The notes below the pieces were generated by a model. That model had not been told where the DNA came from, did no database searches, and saw only the letters and a list, made by a program, of their open reading frames with translations. DNA of 64,000 bases, from assembly GCA_024195265.1 (NCBI GenBank), contig JAJLRJ010000009.1, positions 35,776,210-35,840,209 on the forward strand. Reading direction: 5' to 3'. A program made the position numbers and the translations under genes. Below are positions 43,551 through 55,629 of the stretch, piece after piece. Every line of letters begins with the position of its first letter. Positions within the stretch are counted from its first letter, which is position 1. Source of the DNA: Dendrophyllia cribrosa (Eukaryota; Cnidaria; Anthozoa; Scleractinia; Dendrophylliidae).

Positions 43551-44832
43551 TTTCTTGTTATTATTTTTATTATTATTATTTTTATTTTTTGTGTCAAGAT
43601 TTTGCATGCAAATTTATGCACGCATATTTTAGTGACCGGGTCCTCGGGTCACCAACATTCTACAAAAATGGCTGCCGCGCTCGGCATGTGCTTGGTTTTT
43701 AAACCCGTAGTTTCGTGTCATCGGATTAATAACTCACATTTAAAATATTCAAAATGGAAAGAGAAAGCTTTAAGGAATATCCAAAGCCGCTATAGTGGAG
43801 AAAAAGGAGACCTTTTAGCAACTAATCTTGCTTCAAGGAAATTCATACGCTTTTATCAGTGTGGGGCGATCAAAACCGAAGAAGCAGAGTTTTAAAGAAT
43901 TTTCAAACAGACGAGGGACTTTACCGTAAAAGAAATTACAAATTTTGGTGAGAATTTATGTTGATATCAATTTGTGATTCACTTTTTCTTTGTGTTCTGG
44001 TTAGTTTTGGAGAAATATTTATAAAACATGTTAAAATTCAATCGTAATGACATCTGATATTATGTAAACAAAACAAGACTTAATTTTATACCTGTAGTTC
44101 TAACTTCACACGCGCGTCGCCTAATACGCAAAGATGTTTGTGTATGTTTTGCAATTTTCATTTCCAAATCAGTTTCTAGGGCAATTTCCGATACAACTGG
44201 TGTATTTTATTCAAAAATTAGTCATACTTTTAGTCTAGACCGAGTAAAAGTTTTTGTGCACGGTCGCGTAATTCTGTTATTGAGATTCACTAAAATTGAA
44301 AAAATAGCCCGGTCGTTTGCTGATTTCATTGCTTTTAAAAGTAGTCTTTTCAAATGTAAAGAAAGAAGTCACGGTTTGGGAAATAAAAGACGAGTGTGTA
44401 TTTGATCGGGAATCAATAAATTAAATATTCAAAGCGAGTACAGAAAACGTGTTTTAGCGTGTTCTTTAGTGTGTCACGCAAAATTCGTTGAGGGGGGAGG
44501 GATGCGTGACCCATTTAAAATAAACTGTATAACTTTCTTATGCAAGCGCATAAGTACAGGCTACCAGTGTAGCCTCTTGTTTAAGCATCATTTTATTCAT
44601 TTTATCCCGTGAGGCCACTTGGCAACTTATTATGAACAAGCGGCTGCAAGCAGCCTTTACTCATGCGCATGCGTAAGAAAGTTTTATGATATATTTTAAA
44701 CATGATAAGAAAATGTCCGACATGGAGAAGAGTTACTCCTTTCATTCAGTCATCGTTCCTGCAAACCACGCTGTTTACTATTGAATGTTTTGTTAATGAA
44801 GGCTGTACCACAATGAAGCCAGTGATTCTTCT
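43551..44832 (+). repeat. left arm of 1.28-kb palindrome
   Basis: Reverse-complement copy at 45048-46314, with only a few mismatches visible. The arm starts in a ttattattttta tract and carries a 97-codon frame (43602-43895). Confidence 0.92.
43602..43895 (+). CDS. 97-codon ORF in palindrome arm (hypothetical)
   Basis: Reads ...STKMAAALGMCLVFKPVVSC, HRINNSHLKYSKWKEKALRN then IQSRYSGEKGDLLATNLASR and a stop after EEAEF. An internal ATG in context aaaatggctgcc would give a 75-residue basic peptide. The mirror copy (45984-46277) differs by one residue (I to T). I recognise no domain. It may be a captured host exon or chance. Confidence 0.35.
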   Translation: MHANLCTHILVTGSSGHQHSTKMAAALGMCLVFKPVVSCHRINNSHLKYSKWKEKALRNIQSRYSGEKGDLLATNLASRKFIRFYQCGAIKTEEAEF

Positions 44833-45047
44833 GAGTGTTATATATACCTAACGTGAACATTAGTAATGTAAGTAGGGTTGTAGGAGACGATGTCGTGACA
44901 ATTCAGTAACGCAGTTTTACCGGAAGTGAGAGTAGCCAGTAGTCACTAAACAGGAAGTGTAAATGGCAAAGCTATCAACCGGAAATGCACAATTTAAAAT
45001 ATGCGTGCAAAAATTTGCATGCAAAATCGTGACACAAAAAATAATAA
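44833..45047. other. spacer of the palindrome (215 bp)
   Basis: Contains gaacattagtaatgtaagta, ggttgtaggagacgatgtcg and aaccggaaatgcacaattta words that recur at 48480-48640 and 50870-51010, so it derives from the same family as the neighbouring tandem units. Confidence 0.7.
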
Positions 45048-46314
45048 CAAAGAATCACTGGCTTCATTGTGGTACAGCCTTCATTAACAAAACATTCAAT
45101 AGTAAACAGCGTGGTTTGCAGGAACGATGACTGAATGAAAGGAGTAACTCTTCTCCATGTCGGACATTTTCTTATCATGTTTAAAATATATCATAAAACT
45201 TTCTTACGCATGCGCATGAGTAAAGGCTGCTTGCAGCCGCTTGTTCATAATAAGTTGCCAAGTGGCCTCACGGGATAAAATGAATAAAATGATGCTTAAA
45301 CAAGAGGCTACACTGGTAGCCTGTACTTATGCGCTTGCATAAGAAAGTTATACAGTTTATTTTAAATGGGTCACGCATCCCTCCCCCCTCAACGAATTTT
45401 GCGTGACACACTAAAGAACACGCTAAAACACGTTTTCTGTACTCGCTTTGAATATTTAATTCATTGATTCCCGATCAAATACACACTCGTCTTTTATTTC
45501 CCAAACCGTGACTTCTTTCTGTTACATTTGAAAAGACTACTTTTAAAAGCAATGAAATCAGCAAACGACCGGGCTATTTTTTCAATTTTAGTGAATCTCA
45601 ATAACAGAATTACGCGACCGTGCACAAAAACTTTTACTCGGTCTAGACTAAAAGTATGACTAATTTTCGAATAAAATACACCAGTTGTATCGGAAATTGC
45701 CCTAGAAACTGATTTGGAAATGAAAATTGCAAAACATACACAGACATCTTTGCGTATTAGGCGACGCGTGTGAAGTTAGAACTACAGGTATAAAATTAAG
45801 TCTTGTTTTGTTTACATAATATCAGATGTCATTACGATTGAATTTTAACATGTTTTATAAATATTTCTCCAAAACTAACCAGAACACAAAGAAAAAGTGA
45901 ATCACAAATTGATATCAACATAAATTCTCACCAAAATTTGTAATTTCTTTTACGGTAAAGTCCCTCGTCTGTTTGAAAATTCTTTAAAACTCTGCTTCTT
46001 CGGTTTTGATCGCCCCACACTGATAAAAGCGTATGAATTTCCTTGAAGCAAGATTAGTTGCTAAAAGGTCTCCTTTTTCTCCACTATAGCGGCTTTGGGT
46101 ATTCCTTAAAGCTTTCTCTTTCCATTTTGAATATTTTAAATGTGAGTTATTAATCCGATGACACGAAACTACGGGTTTAAAAACCAAGCACATGCCCAGC
46201 GCGGCAGCCATTTTTGTAGAATGTTGGTGACCCGAGGACCCGGTCACTAAAATATGCGTGCATAAATTTGCATGCAAAATCTTGACACAAAAAATAAAAA
46301 TAACAAGAGGCTAC
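45048..46314 (-). repeat. right arm of 1.28-kb palindrome
   Basis: Inverted copy of 43551-44832 ending in aaaaataacaagagg. Small differences (single substitutions) show it is not an exact artefact copy. Confidence 0.92.
45984..46277 (-). CDS. mirror copy of the 97-codon ORF (hypothetical)
   Basis: Same frame as 43602-43895 on the opposite arm, one residue different. Retained openness in both arms is expected if the palindrome is young, so it is weak evidence of function. Confidence 0.33.
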   Translation of the reverse strand: MHANLCTHILVTGSSGHQHSTKMAAALGMCLVFKPVVSCHRINNSHLKYSKWKEKALRNTQSRYSGEKGDLLATNLASRKFIRFYQCGAIKTEEAEF

Positions 46315-48731
46315 ACTTAGCTTATACTCATGCGCAAGAGACTCTAAGACGCGCGATTGAAGTTACCAATTTTTCTGTGCTCGCTTTTAATATTTAATTT
46401 ATTGATTCCAATCAAATCCACACTCGTCTATAACTTTCCAAGCTGTGAATTATTTCTGTTACATTTGAAAAGACTACTTAAAAAAATTGGCAGTAGATGA
46501 CATGCTGTAAAAAAAAATTTGATAATCAATATAAAGATTTAGTTTTCCTGTGTTACTTAATCGCATGCAACCAGTGTAAAATGGGTTATTCCAGAACCCC
46601 CCCCCCCGACGGATGCAATATTTTTTTACCCCTCCCCCGCCCGGATTTCCCGGCCAGGCCGACCAACCCTCGCACCTTGATTTTTAACCCAGATACCCCC
46701 TCCTGCCCGGATGGCCATTAACTTTTTGTAGGCCCTAAATAAACAGGGAATCGCATTCAGGAGATCCGGGATTTTTTTAAATATTTCAAATCTTTGGTGA
46801 GAATTGCTATGAATTGGTCAAACATTTTGTAAATAAACGTTGCGTGACGCATTCACTAAAATCTTTCCGTGATTTTAAGACCAAATCGGAATGAAATGTT
46901 TCCATAACTTAAAGCTGGTTCTTTAAAAAAATGCTTTGATTTTGCCATCTGTAATAAGTTTTTTCCAAGCTTCACAGTTTCTTCAAAGTGTTGTCGCAAA
47001 TACACAATTTTGCTTTGTGCAAATTTTATGTCAAATGTAATTTGATATGAAGCTGTTTTTATAATCACTGAATCTAAAATATATTTTCTATAAAAGGTCA
47101 AAACTTTTGAATGAAACTCATATTTCCTTGAATGAAAATGTCTTTCCTTTGATTAAAAGAGTCAAACACTTTTCAGAATTCAGTGATTTTCTGCTTCTGG
47201 AAGTCTTGGCGATATATTGTATCCTAATTACTGCGAGGAACCGGCTAGCGTCTGCGAAAATATAATAAACATCACAAAATAATTCAATTCAGCAACCTAT
47301 TTTTATTACACTTTCTAAAATCGTCGACTTTTCCTGTGTAATAGAATGCCAATCTTATCCGGAAAAATGATTCGTATAATAATACTTTCGCTAATAAAAA
47401 AAAAAACAGTTCTGAATGGTCAAAGGTACAGAAATGAAATGCTGGCGGCGTTTGAATCATGAGTTCGGATAGCTCATGGTCTGCTAACAAACACTTCGAT
47501 TCACAGCTCGATTTTTCACTAAAACCTTTTTCCAAACCACGAAAATACCTAAAATAATATTTGAAAACAATACTTGGCCACATTTGGTGGAAGCTGTGCT
47601 TGGTAAAGCAGTAAAAATAACGAGAAAGCTCCGTTTACCTTTTCCACGAATCCAAAGCGCGCACGTACAAACAGAACTGCCTTGACAATCGAGTCGAATC
47701 CGAAGCTATCAGAACTGTCTCATCGTACAGCAATCGGGTGAACTTGGCACAACTTCGCGCTTCGGAAAGTCGGACTTACTTACACAGGTGACAGCATAGT
47801 GGTTACTAGTAACCTAGTAACCACAAAAAGCAATAAAGTCAGTAAAAATCTACATTAATATGACACGCATTCCCTAGTCCATAATCCACAGAAGTCCAGT
47901 CCCAAAGTCTAGTTGTTTTATTAAATCTGATGGGCTCAAGTAACGACGCTGTTTTGCCGTGTGTTTCTATTGTTCTTTCTTGAAAAAAGTATTGAAATTA
48001 CTCACCACAGGCAGCGAGGACTGCTCCGATACAGACATTACAAAGAATCGGCAGTAAAACGGGAAATAAATTGCGAGTGCGAGAGATCGATGTTTGACAT
48101 TTTTGCCTCGGAAGAACTCTGATTAAAAATAGCTCTTAGTTTTTTCAGAATCGCGACAAATTCGGCTTCAAGTTGTATGCTGTGTATAAAAGCAACGTTC
48201 ACCTCTGTGGGAGAAATACAGGACTGACTTATACACCAATAAGACCAAATGACGGAAAATGTTTGCCATGCGCATGCGTATCAAACATTTGTTTTATACT
48301 TCAATGTACCATAAGAAAAGAAGCAATTTAAATTTTAAAAATTTAAACAAGATAAGAAGACGTCCGACATGGAGAATTCAGTCATCGTACCTGCAAACCA
48401 CATTACTATTGAATGTTTTATAAATGAAGGCTGTACCACAATGAAGCCAGTCATTGTTGTGAAGATAATATATACCTGACGTGAACATTACTGATGTGAG
48501 TTGGGTTGTAGGAGACGCTGTCGTGACACTTCAGTAACGATGTTTTGCCGGAAGTGAGAGTAGCCGGAAGTCACTAAACCGGAAGTGTAAAAATCAAGGC
48601 TGTGAACCGGAAATACACAATTTAAAATATGCGTGAATAAATTTGCATGCAAAATCGTGACACAAAAAATAAAAATAATAAAAAGAAAAACGAAGCCCAT
48701 TTTATAACTCATGCCGCTACGCGCATGAGTA
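46305..48731. repeat. 2.43-kb tandem unit A
   Basis: Begins caagaggctacacttagctt and repeats at 48731 (caagaggctacacttagcct). Shared landmarks include ctaagacgcgcgattgaag, a poly-C run before gacggatgcaat, gccaatcttatccgg, cactaaaaccttttt and gtatgctgtgtataaaagca. No conserved long ORF crosses it. Confidence 0.9.
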
Positions 48732-51109
48732 ACAAGAGGCTACACTTAGCCTATACTCATGCGCAAGAGACTCTAAGACGCGCGATTGAAGTTACCAATT
48801 TTTCTGTGCTCGCTTTTAATATTTAATTTATTGATTCCGATCAAATCCACACTCGTCTATAACTTTCCAAGCTGTGAATTATTTCTGTTACATTTGAAAA
48901 GACTACTTAAAAAAATAGGCAGTAGATGACATGCTGTAAAAAGAAATTTGATAATCAATATAAAGATTTAGTTTTCCTGTGTTACTTAATCGCATGCAAC
49001 CAGTGTAAAATGGGTTATTCCAGAAAAAATCCCCCCCCCCCCGACGGATGCAATATTTTTTTACCCCACCCCCGCCCGGATTTCCCGGCCAGGCCGATCA
49101 ACCCTCGCACCTTGATTTTTAACCCAGATACCCCCTCCTGCCCGGATGGCCATTAACTTTTTGTAGGCCCTAAATACACAGGAAATCGCATTCAGGAGAT
49201 CCGGGATTTTTTTAAAGATTTCAAATCTTTGGTGAGAATTGCTATGAATTGGTCAAACATTTTGTAAATAAACGTTGCGTGACGCATTCACTAAAATCTT
49301 TCCGTGATTTTAAGACCAAATCGAAATGAAATGTTTCCATAAGCTGGTTCTTTAAAAAAATGCTTTGATTTTGCCATCTGTAATAAGTTTTTTCCAAGCT
49401 TCACAGTTTCTTCAAAGTGTTGTCGCAAATACACAATTTTGCTTTGTGCAAATTTTATGTCAAATGTAATTTGATATCAAGCTGTTTTTATAATCACTGA
49501 ATCGAAAATATATTTTCTATAAAAGGTCAAAACTTTTGAATGAAACTCATATTTCCTTGAATGAAAATGTCTTTCCTTTGATTAAAAGAGTCAAACACCT
49601 TCCAGAATTCAGTGATTTTCTGCTTCTGGAAGTCTTGGCGATATATTGCATCCTAATTACTGCGAGGAACCGGCTAGCGTCTGCGAAAATATAATAAACA
49701 TCACAAAATAATTCAATTCAGCAACCTATTTTTATTATACTTTCTAAAATCGCCGACTTTTCCTGTGTAATAGAATGCCAATCTTATCCGGAAAAATGAT
49801 TCGTATAATAATGCTTTCGCTAGTAAAAAAAACAGTTCTGAATGGTCAAAGGTACAGAAATGAAATGCTGGCGGCGTTTGAATCATGAGTTCGGATAGCT
49901 CGTGGTCTGCTAACAAACACTTCGATTCACAGCTCGATTTTTCACTAAAACCTTTTTCCAAACCACGAAAATACCTAAAATAATATTTGAAAACAATACT
50001 TGGCCACATTTGGTGAAAGCTGTGCTTGGTAAAGCAGTAAAAATAACGAGAAAGCTCCGTTTACCTTTTCCACGAATCCAAAGCGCGCACGTACAAACAG
50101 AACTGCCTTGACAATCGAGTCGTCTAATCCGAAGCTATCAGAACTGTCTCATCGTACAGCAATCGGGTGAACTTGGCACAACTTCGCGCTTCGGAAAGTC
50201 GGACTTACTTACACAGGTGACAGCATAGTGGTTACTAGTAACCTAGTAACCACAAAAAGCAATAAAGTCAGTAAAAATCTACATTAATATGACACGCATT
50301 CCCTAGTCCATAATCCACAGAAGTCCAGTCCCAAAGTCCAGATGTTTTATTTAATCTGATGGGCTCAAGTAACGACGCTGTTTTGCCGTGTGTTTCTATT
50401 GTTCTTTCTTGAAAAAAAGTCTTGATACAGACATTACAAAGAATCGGCAGTAAAACGGGAAATAAATTGCGAGTGCGAGAGATCGATGTTTGACATTTTT
50501 GCTTCGGAAGAACTCTGATTAAAAATAGCTCTTATTTTTTTCAGAATCGCGACAAATTCGGCTTCAAGTTGTATGCTGTGTATAAAAGCAACGTTCACCT
50601 CTGTGGGAGAAATACAGGACTGACTTATACACCAATAAGACCAAATGACGGAAAATGTTTGTCATGCGCATGCGTATCAAACATTTGTTTTATACTTCAA
50701 TGTACCATAAGAAAAGAAGCAATTTAAATTTTAAAAATTTAAACAAGATAAGAAGACGTCCGACATGGAGAGTTCAGTCATCGTACCTGTAAACCACGTT
50801 ACTATTGACTGTTTTATAAATGAAGGCTGTACCACAATGAAGCCAGTCATTGTTGTGAAGATAATATATGCCTGACGTGAACATTACTGATGTGAGTAGG
50901 GTTGTAGGAGACGCTGTCGTGACACTTCAGTAACGATGTTTTGCCGGAAGTCACTAAACCGGAAGTGTAAAAAGCAAAGCTGTGAACCGGAAATACACAA
51001 TTTAAAATATGCGTGAATAAATTTGCATGCAAAATCGTGACACAAAAAATAAAAATAATAAAAAGAAAAACGAAGCCCATTTTATAACTCATGCCGCTAC
51101 GCGCATGAG
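48732..51109. repeat. 2.4-kb tandem unit B
   Basis: Near-identical to unit A with small indels, for example the poly-C run and the loss of about 60 bp near 50425 relative to 47980-48060. The last ~230 bp carry the aaccggaaatacacaattta and gcatgcaaaatcgtgacac words seen in the palindrome spacer. Confidence 0.9.
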
Positions 51110-51358
51110 TAATAACAAGAAAAACGAAGCCGGAACCTTACCTTATGCGCGCTATGCGCATAAGTAAAAAAAGAAAAACGAAAAACGAAGGGCATTTTAT
51201 AACTAATGCTGCTACGCGCATGCATAATATAACTGACATACCTCCATTAAGGTGAGGGATTCATATTTCTTTCTCATTGATTAACAACACATCCCATTGT
51301 ATCATGCTTTTAAAAAAAACTGAATTAATTTTCTGCAATCCTGCACCTCACTTCATAC

Positions 51359-51860
51359 CTCGCTGTGTTATGTTTGCCGAATAGGCAATGGGTCTGGAAA
51401 CGGCATACAGCCTTTCGATGCTTGTTATCGCTAAGTTTAGGAACGTACAACCAACCAACAGGAATGGTAGCGACTTACTGGCTTGGTAAAGATGCACCAG
51501 TTTGCAGGGCCTTTCGGTGTGATGCAAAAGAAAGCGCCATGAAACGTACACCGGCTGAGCAACCAGGCCTGTAAGACAATCAGCGGCGGCCAGGCTACAT
51601 AGCAGTACATTGACTGGACGGTGAAGGGCAGGAGTGCGCATGACAGTTGCTATGATAGCCAGATTAACCAGGAATGCAAAGATGGCGAAGGGGATGTTGA
51701 TAACCGTTATCGCAATATCACTAATGTATACAGACTGGACACTGGTGGCGTTAAGAATATAAGAAGGGAAGCACAGTACAGAATTGTCATCGTTGAGAAG
51801 TGTACTGTTTGACGCATTGTTTAAGCCATCATGCAATGTTTCATCGAATAATGTGTTCAT
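51359..51860 (-). CDS. rhodopsin-like GPCR, copy 2, exon 1 (N-terminus to TM3)
   Basis: Counterpart of 4809-5310 with the same start Met and donor (gcgag|gtatga). It has N-terminal sequons (NAS, NST, NATS), TM1 FLVNLAII, TM2 SLAAADCL, the pre-TM3 RPCKLVHL Cys, and ERLYAV at the end of TM3. More changes fall in the extracellular N-terminus (about eight of the first 37 residues) than in the membrane part, the pattern expected for functional receptor paralogues. It joins to 41852-42318. Confidence 0.87.
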
Positions 51861-51994
51861 GTTTCTGTTGTTCTCCAGGAGTCGAATCTGTTGTCACATG
51901 ATCTTGGGTAATTGTAACACCGTGACTGAACCTTTTCCGGAAAATTAAAAAGAATAGACAAATAGGTTATGCATGCACAGTTCATTTGCGGAAA

Positions 51995-52025
<31 letters not shown>

Positions 52026-53170
52026 AAAATGTTAGAGCCTGAAAAAAAATTCGGGTCGTCCTTGGGCCTTATTTATTTTCAAGATAAATAGGGGGGCTTC
52101 TCCTACATCCGCCACTGCTGATATTTGGTTGACACCCGCAGTATGGACATGTATAGGATAGTATGGGACATGTGCCACATTTGAACCAAGTTGTATGACC
52201 TTGCTTGTCAAGACTCTGCCATAGCTCAGTGGTAACGTTTGAAACCAATACCTGGAAGTTCATGGTGGGGACTCAGAACTTTTTGTTGTTTTGCCACAGT
52301 ATTTTGACCTGAGAGGGCATAACCATTTCTTCCTTTTTCCAATTGCACTTAATAAACTCCAAGAGAAAATTTGATGAGAAAAACGAAACGGTCTGTTGGT
52401 AATCTAATCTAAACTAATTTGGATTGGGACTCGTAGGTTTATCGAAGCTGTGTGAGCTTTATGACGCCTTCAACACGAAATACAATTGTATGACTAATTT
52501 TTTGAACTACTCGTTTCAAGTTAAAAGTGTAGTCTAGTGTCACCTATTATATGAGGCAAGAACTATGGAAGATATCCATCAATAAATATTTTTGGATAAT
52601 CAACATACAAGGATTGAGCTGGAGAAGTCAACTGAGCTAAATTTAGAAACGGCAAAGGTGAAAAAGTTTTACTGGTTGCTGAACTGGAAAGTTCATCACT
52701 CGCCACAAACTTATTCAAGCAACTGGACCTTTTGGCACTATTAATTCATATGCCCAAAAATATACACATGTTAGAAGTAATCAAACCTATGAACTGTCGG
52801 TAGTGTCGGTCGTTTTTTCGGTCAAAAAAAGTACGCTAGATTTGAGGCTCAGCGGCGTTATCTTCTAACAAAATTACAAAACAAACAGTCTACCCGAAAG
52901 TCTCCCGGCATCTCTATTATTTGATCAGTTTCTACTCAGAATAACGTTTGAATAGGCTAGAAAAGGCTTATGCCTTATCGTTTTCGCAACTGGGCTACGA
53001 TCGATCCTTGCGTTTTGTTCAGTTAGAGTTGAATGTTTTGAAGACAGTATTGTACCACACGGCGCGTTTTATCTAAAACGCTCGCGCAAGGCACTTTCTA
53101 TATGTATACCTCATCCGAACTTTATGTTGAATCAATAATACCTGACCATCAATTTGTTTTAGCTTTGTTT
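51861..53170. other. unit 2 backbone upstream of GPCR copy 2, no gene
   Basis: Matches 5311-6168 and then, without a break, 21058-21710 of unit 1; the join at about 52715 is the empty site of the giant MULE. Poly-G (51995-52020) and the SINE-like fragment (about 52210-52290) are shared. Open frames are not conserved between units. Confidence 0.7.
52709..52718. other. empty target site of the giant MULE in unit 2
   Basis: cgccacaaactt|attcaagcaa|ctggacc corresponds to the two flanks of the 14.9-kb element in unit 1. A single copy of the 10-bp target, one base different, with no trace of TIR, indicates a site never occupied rather than an excision footprint. Confidence 0.85.
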
Positions 53171-53177
53171 AATTTAA

Positions 53178-53831
53178 GGACGTTCGCGCTAATTGTTTAT
53201 GCGCATCCTTTCTGCGCACGCAATTCATGTCGCAACGCCATGCTACGTCATGCACGAGCGCGCGCAGGAGAAGAAATCTAAGCACATATGGGTTGATAGC
53301 GGTTGCGTTAACTTTTCTTAGATTTAACTCGCTTGGATGGTCGGTGACCCCCAATTTTTTTTTCATAGATAATTTTCTTTGCTATTCTCTACAGATTGTG
53401 AAAAAATGAACAAAAAATCAATGTAGGAAGTTTAATTTTTTTCCATTTTTCTACCCGCGCGCCATCGAATCCTGCCAACTTGCGGCTGTCAGAGTTTGCA
53501 AATGCTGTCGTTTAAAGATGAAATTTACTTCAAGGAAAGTCACCAGTTGAATGAATTTGCTGAACAGACCTACTAGCATAAGATTTAAGAAAGAAAGTTG
53601 CATTTTAGAGATTCATTTGCAATATATATTTTTAGACTAACAGACATTGGGGTCACATCCCGTAAGGAAGACCAATTTTTCAAAATTAGGGTCGCCTTTC
53701 AGATAGCTTGTCTCAGAAACGAAGTCGGCGACCCCCTCATTTTTTTCCATTTCTGACACGAGTAACTCATAACCTAGCTGTAGCAAAAGTTTTATAAAAT
53801 TCAATGTTAGAAGATTTTCACGCGAACGTCC
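53178..53831. mobile_element. 654-bp TTAA-flanked TIR element
   Basis: Ends ggacgttcgcgctaatt / cacgcgaacgtcc with TTAA on both sides (53174-53177, 53832-53835). Unit 1 has the empty site gtttaatttaagacagaaat (21695). A TA target with one longer TIR base is an equally good reading. It has no convincing ORF. Confidence 0.83.
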
Positions 53832-53965
53832 TTAAGACAGAAATCTTGACTTTTGTTTTCACAAAAGACCATGCAATCTTTCAGGTATTTTACCGCTAAT
53901 GCAGAGGTTGCATAGTAATTCAACTAAGTGACGACTGAGCAATTAAAGAGCACACCTGGGGTCAG

Positions 53966-54137
53966 TAGCCCATTTCCGAGTGGCTCTTAGCCTCCTTTTG
54001 AAACCGAGGCCAAGTGCAAAACCATTCATATGGATGAGTTTTATTTCTCATGCAAATAAAAATTATATCCATATGAATGGTTTCGCACTTGGCCTCGGGT
54101 TTCAAAAGGAGGCAAAGAGCAACTCGGAATGGGCTTT
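53966..54137. mobile_element. ~170-bp foldback MITE
   Basis: gcccatttccgagtggctct...cctccttttgaaaccgaggc and inverted partners meet at atgagttttatttctcatg. Absent from unit 1 (about 21845). Duplication of the target is not clean. Confidence 0.75.
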
Positions 54138-54403
54138 TCAATAAAACTTGTACAAGTGTAATTTAAAAGTGAAGCCATTGTTTCAGAGGTTGAAAACAAT
54201 AGCTGCACTTGTAAATTATACACTGGTAAAAGTTTTATTGAATTGATCCCGGCCTTTTCACACTGCAACTAATGAGAGTGATTTTTTATTATGCTTATTT
54301 TAATAAGGGACAACGGTGGCCGAGAGTGGCCAGTAAAAGTGAATATCGTGTTTTCATGATTATGGCCAGGAGCCTTCTTTAAGCTTGCTGTATTATATTA
54401 AAG

Positions 54404-54540
54404 TGAATGAATGAATGAATGAATGAATGAATGAATGAATGAATGAATGAATGAATGAATGAATGAATGAATGAATGAATGAATGAATGAATGAATGAAT
54501 GAATGAATGAGCGAATGAACGAATGAATGAATGAATGAAT
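54404..54540 (+). repeat. (gaat)n microsatellite, about 34 repeats
   Basis: Unit 1 has only one or two gaat units at the matching place (about 22121). The minus-strand frame across it (repeating HSFI) is an artefact. Confidence 0.95.
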
Positions 54541-54777
54541 CACTTTTATTTGGATACGGTGATTACATAAGTTGAAAAACTTCTTTACATCAACGCGGCA
54601 GTATAAGTACAAGATTAAAGTACAATAAACATAGAAATCTATTATTAATTTTTTAATGGAATACTTAAAAGTAATATAGTAACAATGACAACAATTTTTG
54701 GATTAAGAGACGGTTTAACAGCTACCGATAGGTTCTTCAGCAAAAAAAGGTAGGAAGAAGGAATAGCCAAAAGTTAA

Positions 54778-55371
54778 CCCTATTCGGCCTGGGGGAGGGG
54801 GGGGGGGGGCACAAAGTGCCCGCGTCAACTTTCAACGTTCATAACTTCTTTAATATGCATTCAAACGCCATCAAACTTTGTGACTTTTCCTAAAATTTAT
54901 CTGGCAACAATTTCATATGACAATTTTTTGATCACGTGACTTGATGTTTCCATGGCAACAAGATTTTGACAGCCATGTTTTTGAAATTTGCATATTTATA
55001 CCTTTGAATGAAGAAAAACGATGTTTATTGGTATAACTTTTGTAGTTTTACGTCATTTAGCGTTTATTTGTTGGTTTTGATTAATTTTGCGTCAATTTGG
55101 ACGGTTTTTAAGAGGTTTTAAAAAATTTCAGAAATCCAAGATGGCGGATCCAAGATGGCGGCCGTATAACTAATTACTTAATAACTACGTCATATGACGT
55201 CATCGTTCCATTGTGCGGACCACAAAGGAGACAGTTTTGGATGTACTATGTACCCTCTAGGTTTCATTGTCATAGCCTTAATGTTCTTGAAGTTACGAAG
55301 GGGGGGGGGGGGGGGGGAATGTGCCCCCCCCCCCACGGCTCAGGAACTCAAAAAAAAGCCCAGGCTTAGGG
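54778..55371. mobile_element. 594-bp piggyBac-like MITE
   Basis: ttaaccctattcggcctggg at the left and cccaggcttagggttaa at the right give TTAA target plus a CCCTA-type TIR, as in piggyBac elements. Unit 1 has the empty site aaaagtgaagaacgc (about 22365). Next to the ends are poly-G and poly-C tracts that can pair with each other, and an internal ccaagatggcggatccaaga repeat. Confidence 0.82.
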
Positions 55372-55629
55372 TTAAGAACGCAAAGAAATATTAAATAAAC
55401 AGACAAAATAATGACCAAAAAACTCAAAATTCCACCAGAATGGATTTTTTTTAAATTTAAATCTTGAACGCCTGTCACGACTTCAAAATTTAGTTAAACT
55501 GTAATCCCTTTCCATCCTTGTAATCGGCAGGTTTTGCCCTGTTTTGCCCTTGTAGAATCTTTTATTTGGTGGCATTTGGCAATATAACATGAAAATTAGG
55601 TACAAAGTGAATTTCGGTATTTCGGCGGG

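Larger units (their letters stand above)
43507..51166. mobile_element. 7.7-kb nested transposon complex with 57-bp terminal inverted repeats
   Basis: A perfect 57-bp inverted pair (43507-43563 and 51110-51166), starting tacttatgcgcatagcgcgc, encloses a 1.28-kb-arm palindrome (43551-46314) and two tandem 2.4-kb units (46305-51110). The word gcatgcaaatttatgcacgc and the (tta)n/(taa)n tract recur at each internal junction, so copies of one family seem to have inserted into or rearranged with each other. No transposase was found. Confidence 0.75.
42319..51358 (-). other. GPCR copy 2 intron (9.04 kb, transposon-filled)
   Basis: Same donor and acceptor as copy 1 but 7.1 kb longer. The growth comes from a 545-bp insert (42692-43236), a repeat near 43290-43400 and a 7.7-kb nest of inverted and tandem repeats (43507-51166). 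No host exon was found inside. Confidence 0.8.

Noticed and set aside
54379..54612. 77-codon ORF repeating HSFI on the minus strand
   Set aside because: Translation of the (gaat)n microsatellite.
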